Of a DNA stretch of 64,000 nt, positions 53,195 to 61,222 are shown piece after piece; within the stretch, counting starts at the first letter, position 1, and every line of letters begins with the position of its first letter. Location of the stretch: contig JAFGOY010000011.1 in assembly GCA_016926255.1 (NCBI GenBank), positions 124,001 through 188,000 on the forward strand, given 5' to 3'. Below the pieces are notes generated by a model. The model did not search any database, was not told the DNA's origin, and saw nothing but the letters and a program-made list of their open reading frames with translations. A program made the translations under genes and the position numbers. The stretch is from Anaerolineae bacterium. GTDB lineage: Bacteria > Chloroflexota > Anaerolineae > Aggregatilineales > UBA3940.

Positions 53195-54355
53195 TCAGTA
53201 GGTTAGTTGTTTCTCTATTGAGAGGTCGCAGGTTGCCAGCACGTCGGCGATCCGTTTTCCCGCATCGCCATTACCGTAGATCGGGTCGCTGGGATAGCGA
53301 CCATTGACAACCTGTTTTTTGGTCGCTTCACGAATGGCAGTGCGTTCCTGGGGAACGTCGATTACGTTCCGGCCCCGGTCGCGCCCGCGCTGTCGGTCGC
53401 CGATATTGACCACCGGGATGCCCAGGTATGAGCATTCGCGGATGCCCACGCTGGAATTCCCAACCAGACAGCGGGAATGATAGATCAACTTTAAGAAATC
53501 CTCAGGAGCGAAATTCTTATAAAAATGGAAATGGTCAAGGCTGTGGATTTCTTTTTCGCGGAAGGCACGAATGCCCTTCGAGGTGCCATCCGAACCGGCA
53601 TCCATATTCGGCCAGAACCAGAACACAGGCATATTCAGGTCGCGGATCGCTTCCAGCGTTACAGTGATATCCACGCGGGCTGTCTGGTAGCTGGTGGTGA
53701 CCGGGTGCTGCATCACGACGATATAGTCCTGCTGCGGATCGACCGTTCCCGCCCCCACCCCGCCGTAGCGCGTGTAGGGATCGAAGTCGAGATGATCGCC
53801 GTAATCGATGCGGGCGGCGAGATCAATCGACGGGCAGCCGGTGACGAATACGCGATCCGGGCGTTCTCCCATCTTGATCACCCGCTCCGCCGCTTTTTCA
53901 CCGGAAACAAGGTGAATATCGGCCAGCTTGGTGTTGGCGTGGCGTACCTTCTCGTCGATGGAACCGGTCACTTCGCCGCCCTGCACGTGGGCGAGAGGAA
54001 TATTCATATAGGCGGCGGCGATAGAGGTGGCAATCGTTTCGAATCGGTCGGCGATGGTAACGACTACATCCGGTTTGTGGTTGTCGAAAACAGTTGCCAG
54101 TTCCTGCAATGCCAGCCCGGTCGATTTGGCCGATGTGGTCAGGTTTTCGCCTTCAAGCAGATTGTACACACGGGCATTGATTTTAAAGCCGTCGCGTTCG
54201 ACGTATTTCTCCGGCTGCCCGTAGAAATCAAGCAGCATTGAGGCCGCCAGAACCAGTTGAAGTTCCAGGTCGGGATGCTCGACGATGGCTTCCAGGGCTG
54301 TTTTGATTCGAGAGTAGCTGGGGCGGGCCGTCACGACCACGCAGATTTTTCGCAT
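53195..54355 (-). CDS. neuC: UDP-GlcNAc-type 2-epimerase, hydrolysing
   Basis: A 386-residue GT-B-fold enzyme that releases ManNAc (or a diacetamido analogue) from a UDP sugar. The N-terminus MRKICVVVTARPSYSRIK is like the family's, with VTIADRFETIATSIAAAYMN, HVQGGEVTGSIDEKVRHA, GNSSVGIREC and GIPVVNIGDRQRGRDRG typical of NeuC/LegG. The start at 54355 is chosen by homology; ATG 54400 is possible but lies over promoter-like sequence. It is the first gene of a four- to five-gene minus-strand operon and divergent from neuB. Confidence 0.92.
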   Translation of the reverse strand: MRKICVVVTARPSYSRIKTALEAIVEHPDLELQLVLAASMLLDFYGQPEKYVERDGFKINARVYNLLEGENLTTSAKSTGLALQELATVFDNHKPDVVVTIADRFETIATSIAAAYMNIPLAHVQGGEVTGSIDEKVRHANTKLADIHLVSGEKAAERVIKMGERPDRVFVTGCPSIDLAARIDYGDHLDFDPYTRYGGVGAGTVDPQQDYIVVMQHPVTTSYQTARVDITVTLEAIRDLNMPVFWFWPNMDAGSDGTSKGIRAFREKEIHSLDHFHFYKNFAPEDFLKLIYHSRCLVGNSSVGIRECSYLGIPVVNIGDRQRGRDRGRNVIDVPQERTAIREATKKQVVNGRYPSDPIYGNGDAGKRIADVLATCDLSIEKQLTY

Positions 54356-54417
54356 AAGGTTTGCCAACACCGCTATTGATTCGATTCGCAGGGTATACAT
54401 TAACTGCTATCCCTGAT

Positions 54418-54447
54418 TTGAACAAATACCTCCCCACCGAGTAGAAT
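54418..54447 (+). promoter_or_regulatory. Promoter for neuB
   Basis: TTGAAC (54418-54423), an 18-base spacer and TAGAAT (54442-54447), 36 bases before the neuB ATG. Confidence 0.5.
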
Positions 54448-54482
54448 TCGGGCAGATGCCGCCAACACAGGGAGAAAAGTCG

Positions 54483-55517
54483 ATGCAGATCGGAGACAGA
54501 AAAATCGGTGAAGGCATACCGTGTTTCATCATCGCCGAAGTCGCATTGGGGCACGATGGCAGCCTGGGGATGGCCCACGCCTATATCGACGCGATTGCAA
54601 AGGCCGGGGCAGATGCCGCCAAGTTTCAGACACATATCGCCGAAGCAGAAAGCTCCGAGGCCGAACCGTTCCGCGTGCCGTTCAGCCCGCAGGACAAAAC
54701 CCGGCTGGATTACTGGTGCCGGACGGGCTTCACGGCGGAGCAGTGGCGCGGATTGGTCGATCACTGTGCGGAGAAGGGATTGATCTTCCTCAGTTCGCCG
54801 TTCTCTATCGAAGCCGTCGATCTTCTGGCCGATCTTGATATGGCTGCCTACAAAATCGCGTCGGGCGAGATTGGCAACGAGCCGCTGATCCGGTATATCA
54901 TCGAGCAGGAGCGGCCCGTCCTGTTTTCGTCGGGAATGAGCGACTGGGCGGAACTGGATCGTGGGATCGATCTGGTGCGATCAGCCGGTGTGGATGTGGG
55001 TGTCTTTCAATGCACGGCGCAGTATCCCTGCCCGCCTGAACGATTGGGGCTGAACATTATTCCCCAGATGCGCCAGCGCTACGGCTGCCCGGTCGGGCTG
55101 TCCGACCATTCTGGAACGATCTACGCCGGGCTGGCGGCGGTGACGCTGGGCGTCGAGATGATTGAACTGCACGTGGTGATGAGTCGTGAGATGTTCGGCC
55201 CGGACGTGGTCGCCTCGGTGACGACGGACGAACTCAGGCAGCTGGTCGAGGGGGTGCGGTTTGTCGAACGGGCATTGGCCGGTCACGTGGACAAGGACGC
55301 CCTGCAGGAAGAATTCCAACCTCTGCGCGAGATTTTCACCCAGAGCGTCGTCACGACCGTCGATCTCCCCGCCGGGACGGTGCTCGGACGCGATCACCTG
55401 TCGACGCGTAAGCCGGGAACAGGTATCCCTGCCCGCGAACTCGATCAACTGGTGGGGCGCACTCTTGCCCGTGATGTAGAATCTGGCACCTATCTATCCT
55501 ATGAGGATGTCGATTAG
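54483..55517 (+). CDS. neuB: N-acetylneuraminate/nonulosonic acid synthase
   Basis: A 344-residue aldolase-type synthase that condenses phosphoenolpyruvate with a six-carbon amino sugar. A TIM barrel (IIAEVALGHDGSLG, AGADAAKFQTH, FLSSPFSIEAVDLL, YKIASGEIGN, VGLSDHSGT) is followed by a C-terminal SAF antifreeze-like domain (from about 285; RKPGTGIPARELDQLVGR). The barrel start reads EVALGHDG where many NeuB have E-G-NHNG, a divergent subgroup. GGGAG nine bases before ATG 54483 selects the start over 54456. Divergent from neuC and convergent with lipA. Confidence 0.92.
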   Translation: MQIGDRKIGEGIPCFIIAEVALGHDGSLGMAHAYIDAIAKAGADAAKFQTHIAEAESSEAEPFRVPFSPQDKTRLDYWCRTGFTAEQWRGLVDHCAEKGLIFLSSPFSIEAVDLLADLDMAAYKIASGEIGNEPLIRYIIEQERPVLFSSGMSDWAELDRGIDLVRSAGVDVGVFQCTAQYPCPPERLGLNIIPQMRQRYGCPVGLSDHSGTIYAGLAAVTLGVEMIELHVVMSREMFGPDVVASVTTDELRQLVEGVRFVERALAGHVDKDALQEEFQPLREIFTQSVVTTVDLPAGTVLGRDHLSTRKPGTGIPARELDQLVGRTLARDVESGTYLSYEDVD

Positions 55518-55523
55518 GGCGGG

Positions 55524-56450
55524 TTAGGAACCACCTGCGTGAACGAGATCGAGCTTTGACAGTTCCCGCACCTGTTCGGCGGCGCGGTACGAGCTGCGCA
55601 CCAGCGGTCCGCTCTCGACCCACTTGTAGCCCATCTCCAGCCCGATTCGCTTGAGTTCGATGAACTCGTCCGGCGTGTAGTACCGGTCGATGGGCATATG
55701 CTTCTTGCTCGGCTGGAGATACTGCCCGATTGTCAGGATGTCGACCTTCAACTCGGCCAGGTCACGCATCACCTCGACTACCTCGTCGAATGTCTCCCCC
55801 AATCCAACCATGATCCCGCTTTTGGTCAGCACCAATGGGTCCATCTGTTTGGCGTTACCGAGCGTCGCCAGCGCCCACTCGTAGTGATCCTGCGGTTGGA
55901 CGGTGCGGAACAGGCGCGGCACCGTTTCGACATTATGGTTGAGGATTTCCGGGCGGGCGTCCATTACGATCTTCAAGGCATCGGGGTCGCCCTTGAAATC
56001 GGGAATCAGCACTTCTATCGAGCAGCCGGGGTGAATCTGTCGGATGCGGGTGATCACCATCGCGAAGATCGGCGCACCGCCGTCTTTACGCTCGTCACGG
56101 TTGACGGAGGTGATCACGACGTGCTTCAAATCCATCGCCTTGACTGCCTGAGCCACCCGGTCGGGTTCGTTCCAGTCCATCGGTTCAGGCCGACCGGTCT
56201 TGATGTCGCAGAAGCGGCAGGAACGGGTGCAGATGTCGCCCATCATCAGGAAGGTGGCCGTGCCCTGCCCCCAGCACTCACCGATATTGGGACACATCGC
56301 CTCTTCACAGACGGTATGCAGCGTCTTTTTCCGCATCAACTCCTTGAGTGAATCATAGGTATCACCGCTGGGCGCGCGCACCCTGATCCACTCCGGGCGG
56401 CGGCGCGGTCTGGCGATAGCGTTGGAATTTTCGAGGTTGTCTATAGGCAT
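55524..56450 (-). CDS. lipA: Lipoyl synthase
   Basis: A radical SAM enzyme of 308 residues that inserts two sulfurs into octanoyl chains on lipoyl-dependent enzymes. The auxiliary cluster is C-x4-C-x5-C in [12 protein letters not shown], the radical SAM cluster C-x3-C-x2-C in [10 protein letters not shown], and the C-terminal RSSY motif binds the auxiliary iron-sulfur cluster. No lipB or lplA is adjacent. Its end is six bases from the convergent neuB. Confidence 0.96.
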   Translation of the reverse strand: MPIDNLENSNAIARPRRRPEWIRVRAPSGDTYDSLKELMRKKTLHTVCEEAMCPNIGECWGQGTATFLMMGDICTRSCRFCDIKTGRPEPMDWNEPDRVAQAVKAMDLKHVVITSVNRDERKDGGAPIFAMVITRIRQIHPGCSIEVLIPDFKGDPDALKIVMDARPEILNHNVETVPRLFRTVQPQDHYEWALATLGNAKQMDPLVLTKSGIMVGLGETFDEVVEVMRDLAELKVDILTIGQYLQPSKKHMPIDRYYTPDEFIELKRIGLEMGYKWVESGPLVRSSYRAAEQVRELSKLDLVHAGGS

Positions 56451-56537
56451 TGCATTGAACCCGTTCGATTGAATCAGCGTTGTAGATGGCAGCCAGATTA
56501 TAGCGATGCCGGAAGACCGGGATCAACCGCGAGCTGG

Positions 56538-57440
56538 TCAGAATGCTGCACCGCTGACCAGTCGGTACAGCATGATCAGCGCCCCGATCAGGGGCAGGAT
56601 GGAGAACATCAGGCGGATGCGCGGCCCTTCGACATAGCGGGTCAGCGATGCGCCAAACTGCGCACCCAGCGCGGCCCCGGTATGCATCACGAGCGCGATC
56701 ATGATGTCGACGTTGCCTTTGAGGGCATGGGTCAGCATACCAAACCCGGCGGAGATCATGATCTCGAACAGGTCGGTGCCGATGGCGATATGGGTCGGGA
56801 CGCCCACAATGTAAACCAGCACCGGCATCCGTACGAATCCGCCCCCTACTCCCAGCAGACCGGAAAGTACACCGGTCAGGAAACCGATCCCGATGATCAC
56901 CCAGAGCGATATCGACTCGATCTTTGAAACAGGGAGGGAAATCATCGGGGCCAGTTTTAACCCCTGTACACGGCTGAAAATGGACCGGGTGGGTATCATA
57001 TCCTGCTCTCCCGAAGACCCAGCATCGACCTGGCGAACCGCCCGTCGACCTTCCCAGAAGGTGTACCCGCTGACACAGATCATGATCAGGATATAGGTGA
57101 TGCCAACCACGATGTCGATGCTGCCCACCCGCTCAAGATATTCGATGATGCGCGCCCCGACTTCGACGCCGGGGATGGCCCCGATCACCATCAGCAGCCC
57201 CAGCTTGACGTCCACGTGCCCCATCGAGCGGTGACGGTTGGCGGCAACAATCGACTTGCCGGTCATATAGGCGAGGTCGGTGCCAATCACGAAATTCATT
57301 GGCACGCCGCTGAGAAACATCAATGGCCCGGCGATGAAACCCCCGCCGACGCCAAAAAATCCCCCCATGATGCCGACCAGGAAGCCAATTGATGCCAGCA
57401 GCAGGGGGTTGATTGTTACATCGGCGATGGTGAAATGCAT
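56538..57440 (-). CDS. TauE/SafE-family permease
   Basis: A 300-residue protein with about eight hydrophobic segments and two copies of the family motif (FLVGIMGGFFGVGGGFIAGP near residue 20 and FLTGVLSGLLGVGGGFVRMP near residue 200). Members export sulfite, sulfoacetate or other organic anions; substrate unknown. A small membrane protein gene ends 16 bases upstream on the same strand. Confidence 0.9.
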   Translation of the reverse strand: MHFTIADVTINPLLLASIGFLVGIMGGFFGVGGGFIAGPLMFLSGVPMNFVIGTDLAYMTGKSIVAANRHRSMGHVDVKLGLLMVIGAIPGVEVGARIIEYLERVGSIDIVVGITYILIMICVSGYTFWEGRRAVRQVDAGSSGEQDMIPTRSIFSRVQGLKLAPMISLPVSKIESISLWVIIGIGFLTGVLSGLLGVGGGFVRMPVLVYIVGVPTHIAIGTDLFEIMISAGFGMLTHALKGNVDIMIALVMHTGAALGAQFGASLTRYVEGPRIRLMFSILPLIGALIMLYRLVSGAAF

Positions 57441-57456
57441 CGGGGGAATTCCTGAT

Positions 57457-57711
57457 CTACTCGGACTTCTTCGGCGAAAACAGCTTGATCAGAAAGGTGG
57501 TAAAAGCGCTTAACAGCAGCCCTTGAACGACGATCAGGATCAAGGCAACCGGGGCATACACAATCAGATTGGCATGAAACAGATGGGTAAGCGGCTGGTT
57601 CAAGAAGCGGAGAACTAACAGAAAGTAGAGCACTAGGAGAAAGCCATAGATGCCCAGCTCAATCGCCAATGAACCAACCACTCGCTTGAAGGATCGTTCT
57701 TCACCGGTCAT
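57457..57711 (-). CDS. Small two-helix membrane protein next to the TauE permease
   Basis: An 84-residue protein: a short polar start, two hydrophobic helices (~16-36 and ~50-75), a Lys-rich end (LFSPKKSE). Common as a companion of TauE-type permeases in this phylum as far as I recall; no function known. Co-transcribed with the permease 16 bases downstream. Confidence 0.65.
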   Translation of the reverse strand: MTGEERSFKRVVGSLAIELGIYGFLLVLYFLLVLRFLNQPLTHLFHANLIVYAPVALILIVVQGLLLSAFTTFLIKLFSPKKSE

Positions 57712-57805
57712 GTGGATGTACCATGTGTCGTGTGTGCTAGACCTGTCAGGTTACATGGAAGGATTATAGCTGATAACTATGTTGGGAAGAAAAACGGAGA
57801 GTCTG

Positions 57806-58435
57806 TCAGCGTTCGCCCCGGACTTCGGCGGCCATCTGCTCGAAGAATGCGCACATGAATTGGTGCCGCTGCGCTGCTATCCGACGACCGCTTTCGGTAT
57901 AGAGTCGATCTTTGACGTTCTTCAACTTGACATGGAACTCGTGATGAGCCGTGTGGGATTCATCACCACCCGGAACGTAATTTTCAGAAACATCGGCCCA
58001 GAGCGGCTGGCCGTGCCTGCCTCCGTAGGCGAAGGCGCGTGCGGTTCCCACCGCCCCGATCGCGTCCAGCTTGTCGGCATCGAACAGTACTTTGGCCTCG
58101 ATGGTTTTTGGTTCGATCCCGTTGCGAAACCGGTGAGCTTCTATCGCGTGGGCCACCGCTTCAACGATCTCTTCCGACTGCCCGGAGAGAATCCGGCGCG
58201 CTTCAGCGGCGGCGATGATCGCGTGGTCGGTTTCTCGGTCGGCATCCAGTCCCTTTTCCATATCCTCCGCGCGTGCGAGGTCATGGAGCAGTGCCGCTGT
58301 CCGGACGATGGATAGATCAGCGCATTCCTGCTCGGCAAGATGCTCGGCCAGCGCCAGCACTCGCAGAACGTGGGAAAAATCGTGGGCAGAGTCGGCTTCT
58401 TCGTACAGGATGCAGGCTTCGTCGATAGTCAGCAT
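57806..58435 (-). CDS. HD-domain phosphohydrolase
   Basis: A 209-residue protein with HD-superfamily metal ligands: His in AHDFSHVLRV, the HD pair in ALLHDLARAED, and the distal Asp in LFDADKLDAIGA. This is the arrangement of the YfbR/YedJ-like broad-specificity phosphohydrolases. It might act on nucleotides; substrate unknown. Standalone transcription unit on the minus strand. Confidence 0.88.
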   Translation of the reverse strand: MLTIDEACILYEEADSAHDFSHVLRVLALAEHLAEQECADLSIVRTAALLHDLARAEDMEKGLDADRETDHAIIAAAEARRILSGQSEEIVEAVAHAIEAHRFRNGIEPKTIEAKVLFDADKLDAIGAVGTARAFAYGGRHGQPLWADVSENYVPGGDESHTAHHEFHVKLKNVKDRLYTESGRRIAAQRHQFMCAFFEQMAAEVRGER

Positions 58436-58674
58436 AGTATTCCCCTTTGAGTATCAGGCCGGTGAAAGTATACCACCCCGATCATGTATCTTCCTTTTTT
58501 AACCAATTTCTAACCAAAGACAGTACCCGGCTCATATTGACTCAGGTAAGAACCCCCTTTACAATTCGAACATGTGAGCGTTTGATTTTCGTTTAAAAAA
58601 ACAGGCTGAACCAACTTAATTCTATAACACCGGTCGTTGATCAAGTTTGTATTTAGGTAAGATGGGATGCGGTA
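58436..58674. other. Gene-free gap between divergent HD and four-cysteine genes
   Basis: About 240 bases, AT-rich (TTTCGTTTAAAAAAAC near 58590). It probably carries both divergent promoters. I see no repeat or RNA. Confidence 0.4.
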
Positions 58675-59010
58675 ATGTACACTAGTAACGAGTTGCTATT
58701 TCCTAATTACGCAATCTCTGTTATCAGGGATATGCGCGGACCTGAATGGCGAGACCTGGTCGACAGTGTTGTTGACCTCCCCGACGATGCCCCGGAAAAA
58801 CTGGCCTTTGTGCTGATGATGGTTGAATTCGATGGCTGTATGGAATGTGAAACCGACAGCTACCGGGCAATGCGTGGATGTGTTTTATGTGCCACGCAGA
58901 CGCTCCGGCGATTCAGGGGTTCTGATCGTGAGCTTCTGGAGATGTATGCCCAGGCGCTCGATCAGATCGAGGAGTACCTGGAACGGGAGAAGATTCGGTG
59001 GATCGCCTGA
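58675..59010 (+). CDS. Small four-cysteine protein, unknown function
   Basis: A 111-residue protein I do not recognise. It has two CxxC pairs, GCMECETDSYRAMRGCVLCA (C-x2-C-x11-C-x2-C), suited to binding zinc or an iron-sulfur cluster. The N-terminus is FPNYAISVIRDMRGPEWRDL and the C-terminus is a charged helix. No membrane segment. The ATG is supported only by a weak ribosome site. The short gap to the permease is ~140 bases, so operon membership is doubtful. Confidence 0.6.
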   Translation: MYTSNELLFPNYAISVIRDMRGPEWRDLVDSVVDLPDDAPEKLAFVLMMVEFDGCMECETDSYRAMRGCVLCATQTLRRFRGSDRELLEMYAQALDQIEEYLEREKIRWIA

Positions 59011-59113
59011 TCTACCAGGAGAAACTATTCAATGTGCTGCGGCGGGTGGATCATCCATCCGCCGTTTTCTTTTTGCTCCCCGATTTTGCGCCAACGGGAC
59101 GATCACGGTATAC

Positions 59114-59173
59114 ATGAATCACTTCATTGATCTAATCCTGGAAGCCCTGCATGTCATCTTCCCGCAAAGCTGA
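59114..59173 (+). CDS. Possible 19-codon leader ORF overlapping the permease start
   Basis: MNHFIDLILEALHVIFPQS, an ORF overlapping the permease start by 23 bases in another frame. No clear ribosome site. May be a chance ORF. Confidence 0.2.
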   Translation: MNHFIDLILEALHVIFPQS

Positions 59174-60977
59174 TCGATCAACCGCACTGCTGGTCTACCT
59201 GGGAATTTTTCTTTTTATCCCCGTCTGGGATTTCTACGCCTTGTTTACGACGCTGCGGGCCGGATGGATCGCAGGTGAGGATCGAAAGGCTCATTCGGCA
59301 GCCCTGTATCAAATCCGGCGGGTGATTTTTCTGTTTGCCGCTTATGGACTGGCGCTGGCCGGAGTTGGCCTGCTTCGGGGCAGGGTTGCACAGCCCGGCC
59401 CCTTTGGAATAGTGGTCACCGGGCTGCGGCATCTATCCGGGTTCAGCACGTCGCAGGTTCTTGCCCCCGGCGTTCCGGTCGGCGAGTTGATCCCGTCTTA
59501 CTTATCGAACTCTCTCTGGTTGTTCCTTCTGTCCTCACTCTGCACCGCGTTGTTTTCGGCGATTCTGACGGCCCTGATCACCGGCATCCACAAAGTCGAA
59601 AAACGCTATCCGTCCCTGCACCGTGTATCGAATCTGCTGGTGTGGGCTGTGTCAGGCAGCCTTGCCATCCCTGTGGGTGCGATTTCGCTCCTGGTTATCC
59701 ATATAGCCGCGATCCGGATGGGGATCATTCCTGCTGATTATTTGGCGATCACCGGGGCGGCTATCGGCTTCCGGATCGGTTGGCTGCTGATCCCAGCCTG
59801 CCTGATCGCGCTGTTCCCCGCGTTGATCTGTGCGCGGGCCGGTCTTTCGCAGTGGGAATCCGTCGACCCGGAATCGCCTGTTCGCCTGACACAAATTGCA
59901 ATGGCGATGGGCCGCGCCTTTCTCGATCAGGCAGGCTGGATCACCGGCAGCCTGATCGTTGTCGAGATGATCTTCCACATCCCTGGCCTGGGAAGTCTGG
60001 TGTGGGAAGCGATCTCCTTGGCCGATGCGCCTGTGCTCGGTGGTGTGCTGAAAAATTTTGTGCTGTTCATGCTAATCATGCGCACCCGCTCGGCGATCAC
60101 CACCGGGGTTCAAAAAGTCGATGCTTTGCGACAGACCCCTAAAGAGAAAGCACAAAACCGTCCTGTCGACTGGGGTAAAGTGGCCATCGTCGGCGTTTTC
60201 CTGCTGATCATCGGGGGGGCGATGCTGGTGCCGCAGGTCACCGATCCACGTCAGGTTGACCTCAACGCGATCTACGCCCGCCGCTCACCTGCCCACCTGA
60301 TGGGAACCGATCACCTGGGGAGGGATGTGCTCAGCCGGGTTCTCGAAGCCCAGCGTGTTTCCTGGGCGGTGGCGGTGATGGCGGGGGCAGTGGCCGCTTC
60401 ATTCGGCGGTTTGTGGGGAGCAGCGGCGGCCTGGGTGCGGAAGCAGCACACCTTGCTGAGCGATCTGCTCGCCGACCTGATCCTGCTGCCCGCCGAATCC
60501 GCGATTTTGCTTCACCCGGTGCTGATCGTGCTGGCTCTGGAAATGCAGCGCAGTGCTGGAACAATCGTCGGGTTGGGCGTCATTATCGGGCTGGCGCTGG
60601 TTCCCCGGACAGCCTGGGTGGTCGATAACCGGCCCGAAAGTGTGTTTTCAACACGGTTGTCTTTCAAACGATATTTACGATTGATTGCCCTCGTCTTCGT
60701 GATGGCAACCTTCGTGTCATTGCTGTATAGTGTGTCTATTGACATGCTTGGTTCAGGCACAGCGGAGCCGACTGCCTCAGCGGGAAATCTATTGAGTCAC
60801 TTTAGAGAATTAATCTCCAGCGAAATCATTATCCGCGATGGGCGGTTTGTCCGCCTGATTGTATATCTGGCCCTTCCGGGAGTGATCTCCTGCTGGGGTG
60901 GGTACCTGCTGCAAGATTTTCTGGCCGATCAATTCGAAGGCGAACAGCAGAACTGGCTCCCTCAAATGCTCGGTTGA
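59151..60977 (+). CDS. Fused DppB/DppC-like ABC permease
   Basis: A 608-residue membrane protein. Residues 1-~330 match the first permease of peptide/nickel ABC importers (VVEMIFHIPGLGSLVWEAIS), and residues ~345-608 match the second (SPAHLMGTDHLGRDVLSRVL). Such permeases are normally two genes. The cytoplasmic EAA coupling loops are not recognisable in either half: the first reads QIAMAMGRAFLDQAGWITGS and the second is replaced by LRLIALVFVMATFVSLL. There is no adjacent ATPase or substrate-binding gene. It may be a remodelled permease with another function, or an orphan. GGAAG lies before ATG 59151. Confidence 0.8.
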   Translation: MSSSRKADRSTALLVYLGIFLFIPVWDFYALFTTLRAGWIAGEDRKAHSAALYQIRRVIFLFAAYGLALAGVGLLRGRVAQPGPFGIVVTGLRHLSGFSTSQVLAPGVPVGELIPSYLSNSLWLFLLSSLCTALFSAILTALITGIHKVEKRYPSLHRVSNLLVWAVSGSLAIPVGAISLLVIHIAAIRMGIIPADYLAITGAAIGFRIGWLLIPACLIALFPALICARAGLSQWESVDPESPVRLTQIAMAMGRAFLDQAGWITGSLIVVEMIFHIPGLGSLVWEAISLADAPVLGGVLKNFVLFMLIMRTRSAITTGVQKVDALRQTPKEKAQNRPVDWGKVAIVGVFLLIIGGAMLVPQVTDPRQVDLNAIYARRSPAHLMGTDHLGRDVLSRVLEAQRVSWAVAVMAGAVAASFGGLWGAAAAWVRKQHTLLSDLLADLILLPAESAILLHPVLIVLALEMQRSAGTIVGLGVIIGLALVPRTAWVVDNRPESVFSTRLSFKRYLRLIALVFVMATFVSLLYSVSIDMLGSGTAEPTASAGNLLSHFRELISSEIIIRDGRFVRLIVYLALPGVISCWGGYLLQDFLADQFEGEQQNWLPQMLG

Positions 60978-60989
60978 CAGGAAACGATC

Positions 60990-61010
60990 CCCACAGGCTG
61001 TGGGTTGTTT
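60990..61010 (+). terminator. Possible terminator of the fused permease gene
   Basis: CCCAC-AGGCT-GTGGG followed by TTGTTT, 15 bases beyond the stop. Confidence 0.35.
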
Positions 61011-61211
61011 CAACGTTCTGGAGGAGTAGGATCAGTTCGTTTGGATAAATAGCGAGTACACAAACTCAGAGATGTGAAACTAGAATGGTATAACCCGGCC
61101 CACACCGATGAGATTGTATAAACGAATTTCACAGCGTAGTTCCAACCCCAGAACCTGTTTCGAAGGAGTTTCTAGTGAAAACAGGAACTACTCACCAAGA
61201 GGATTTTTTAT
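61011..61211. other. Leader region of the P-type ATPase gene
   Basis: About 200 bases without a long ORF. CCTGTTT (61155) and AAACAGG (61179) can pair across a strong AAGGAG ribosome site at 61163-61168, which would hide it in a hairpin. I cannot match it to a known riboswitch. Confidence 0.35.
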
Positions 61212-61222
61212 ATGATGAATGA
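61175..61222 (+). CDS. Possible 15-codon leader peptide of the P-type ATPase
   Basis: A GTG start six bases after a perfect AAGGAG encodes [15 protein letters not shown] and stops 11 bases inside the ATPase gene. The strong ribosome site and overlap suggest translational coupling, but the gene is too short to support by homology. Confidence 0.35.
   Translation: MKTGTTHQEDFLYDE

Noticed and set aside
60978..61211. Possible metal riboswitch (yybP-ykoY or similar) before the P-type ATPase
   Set aside because: I could not find the conserved core motifs; only simple hairpins are visible.
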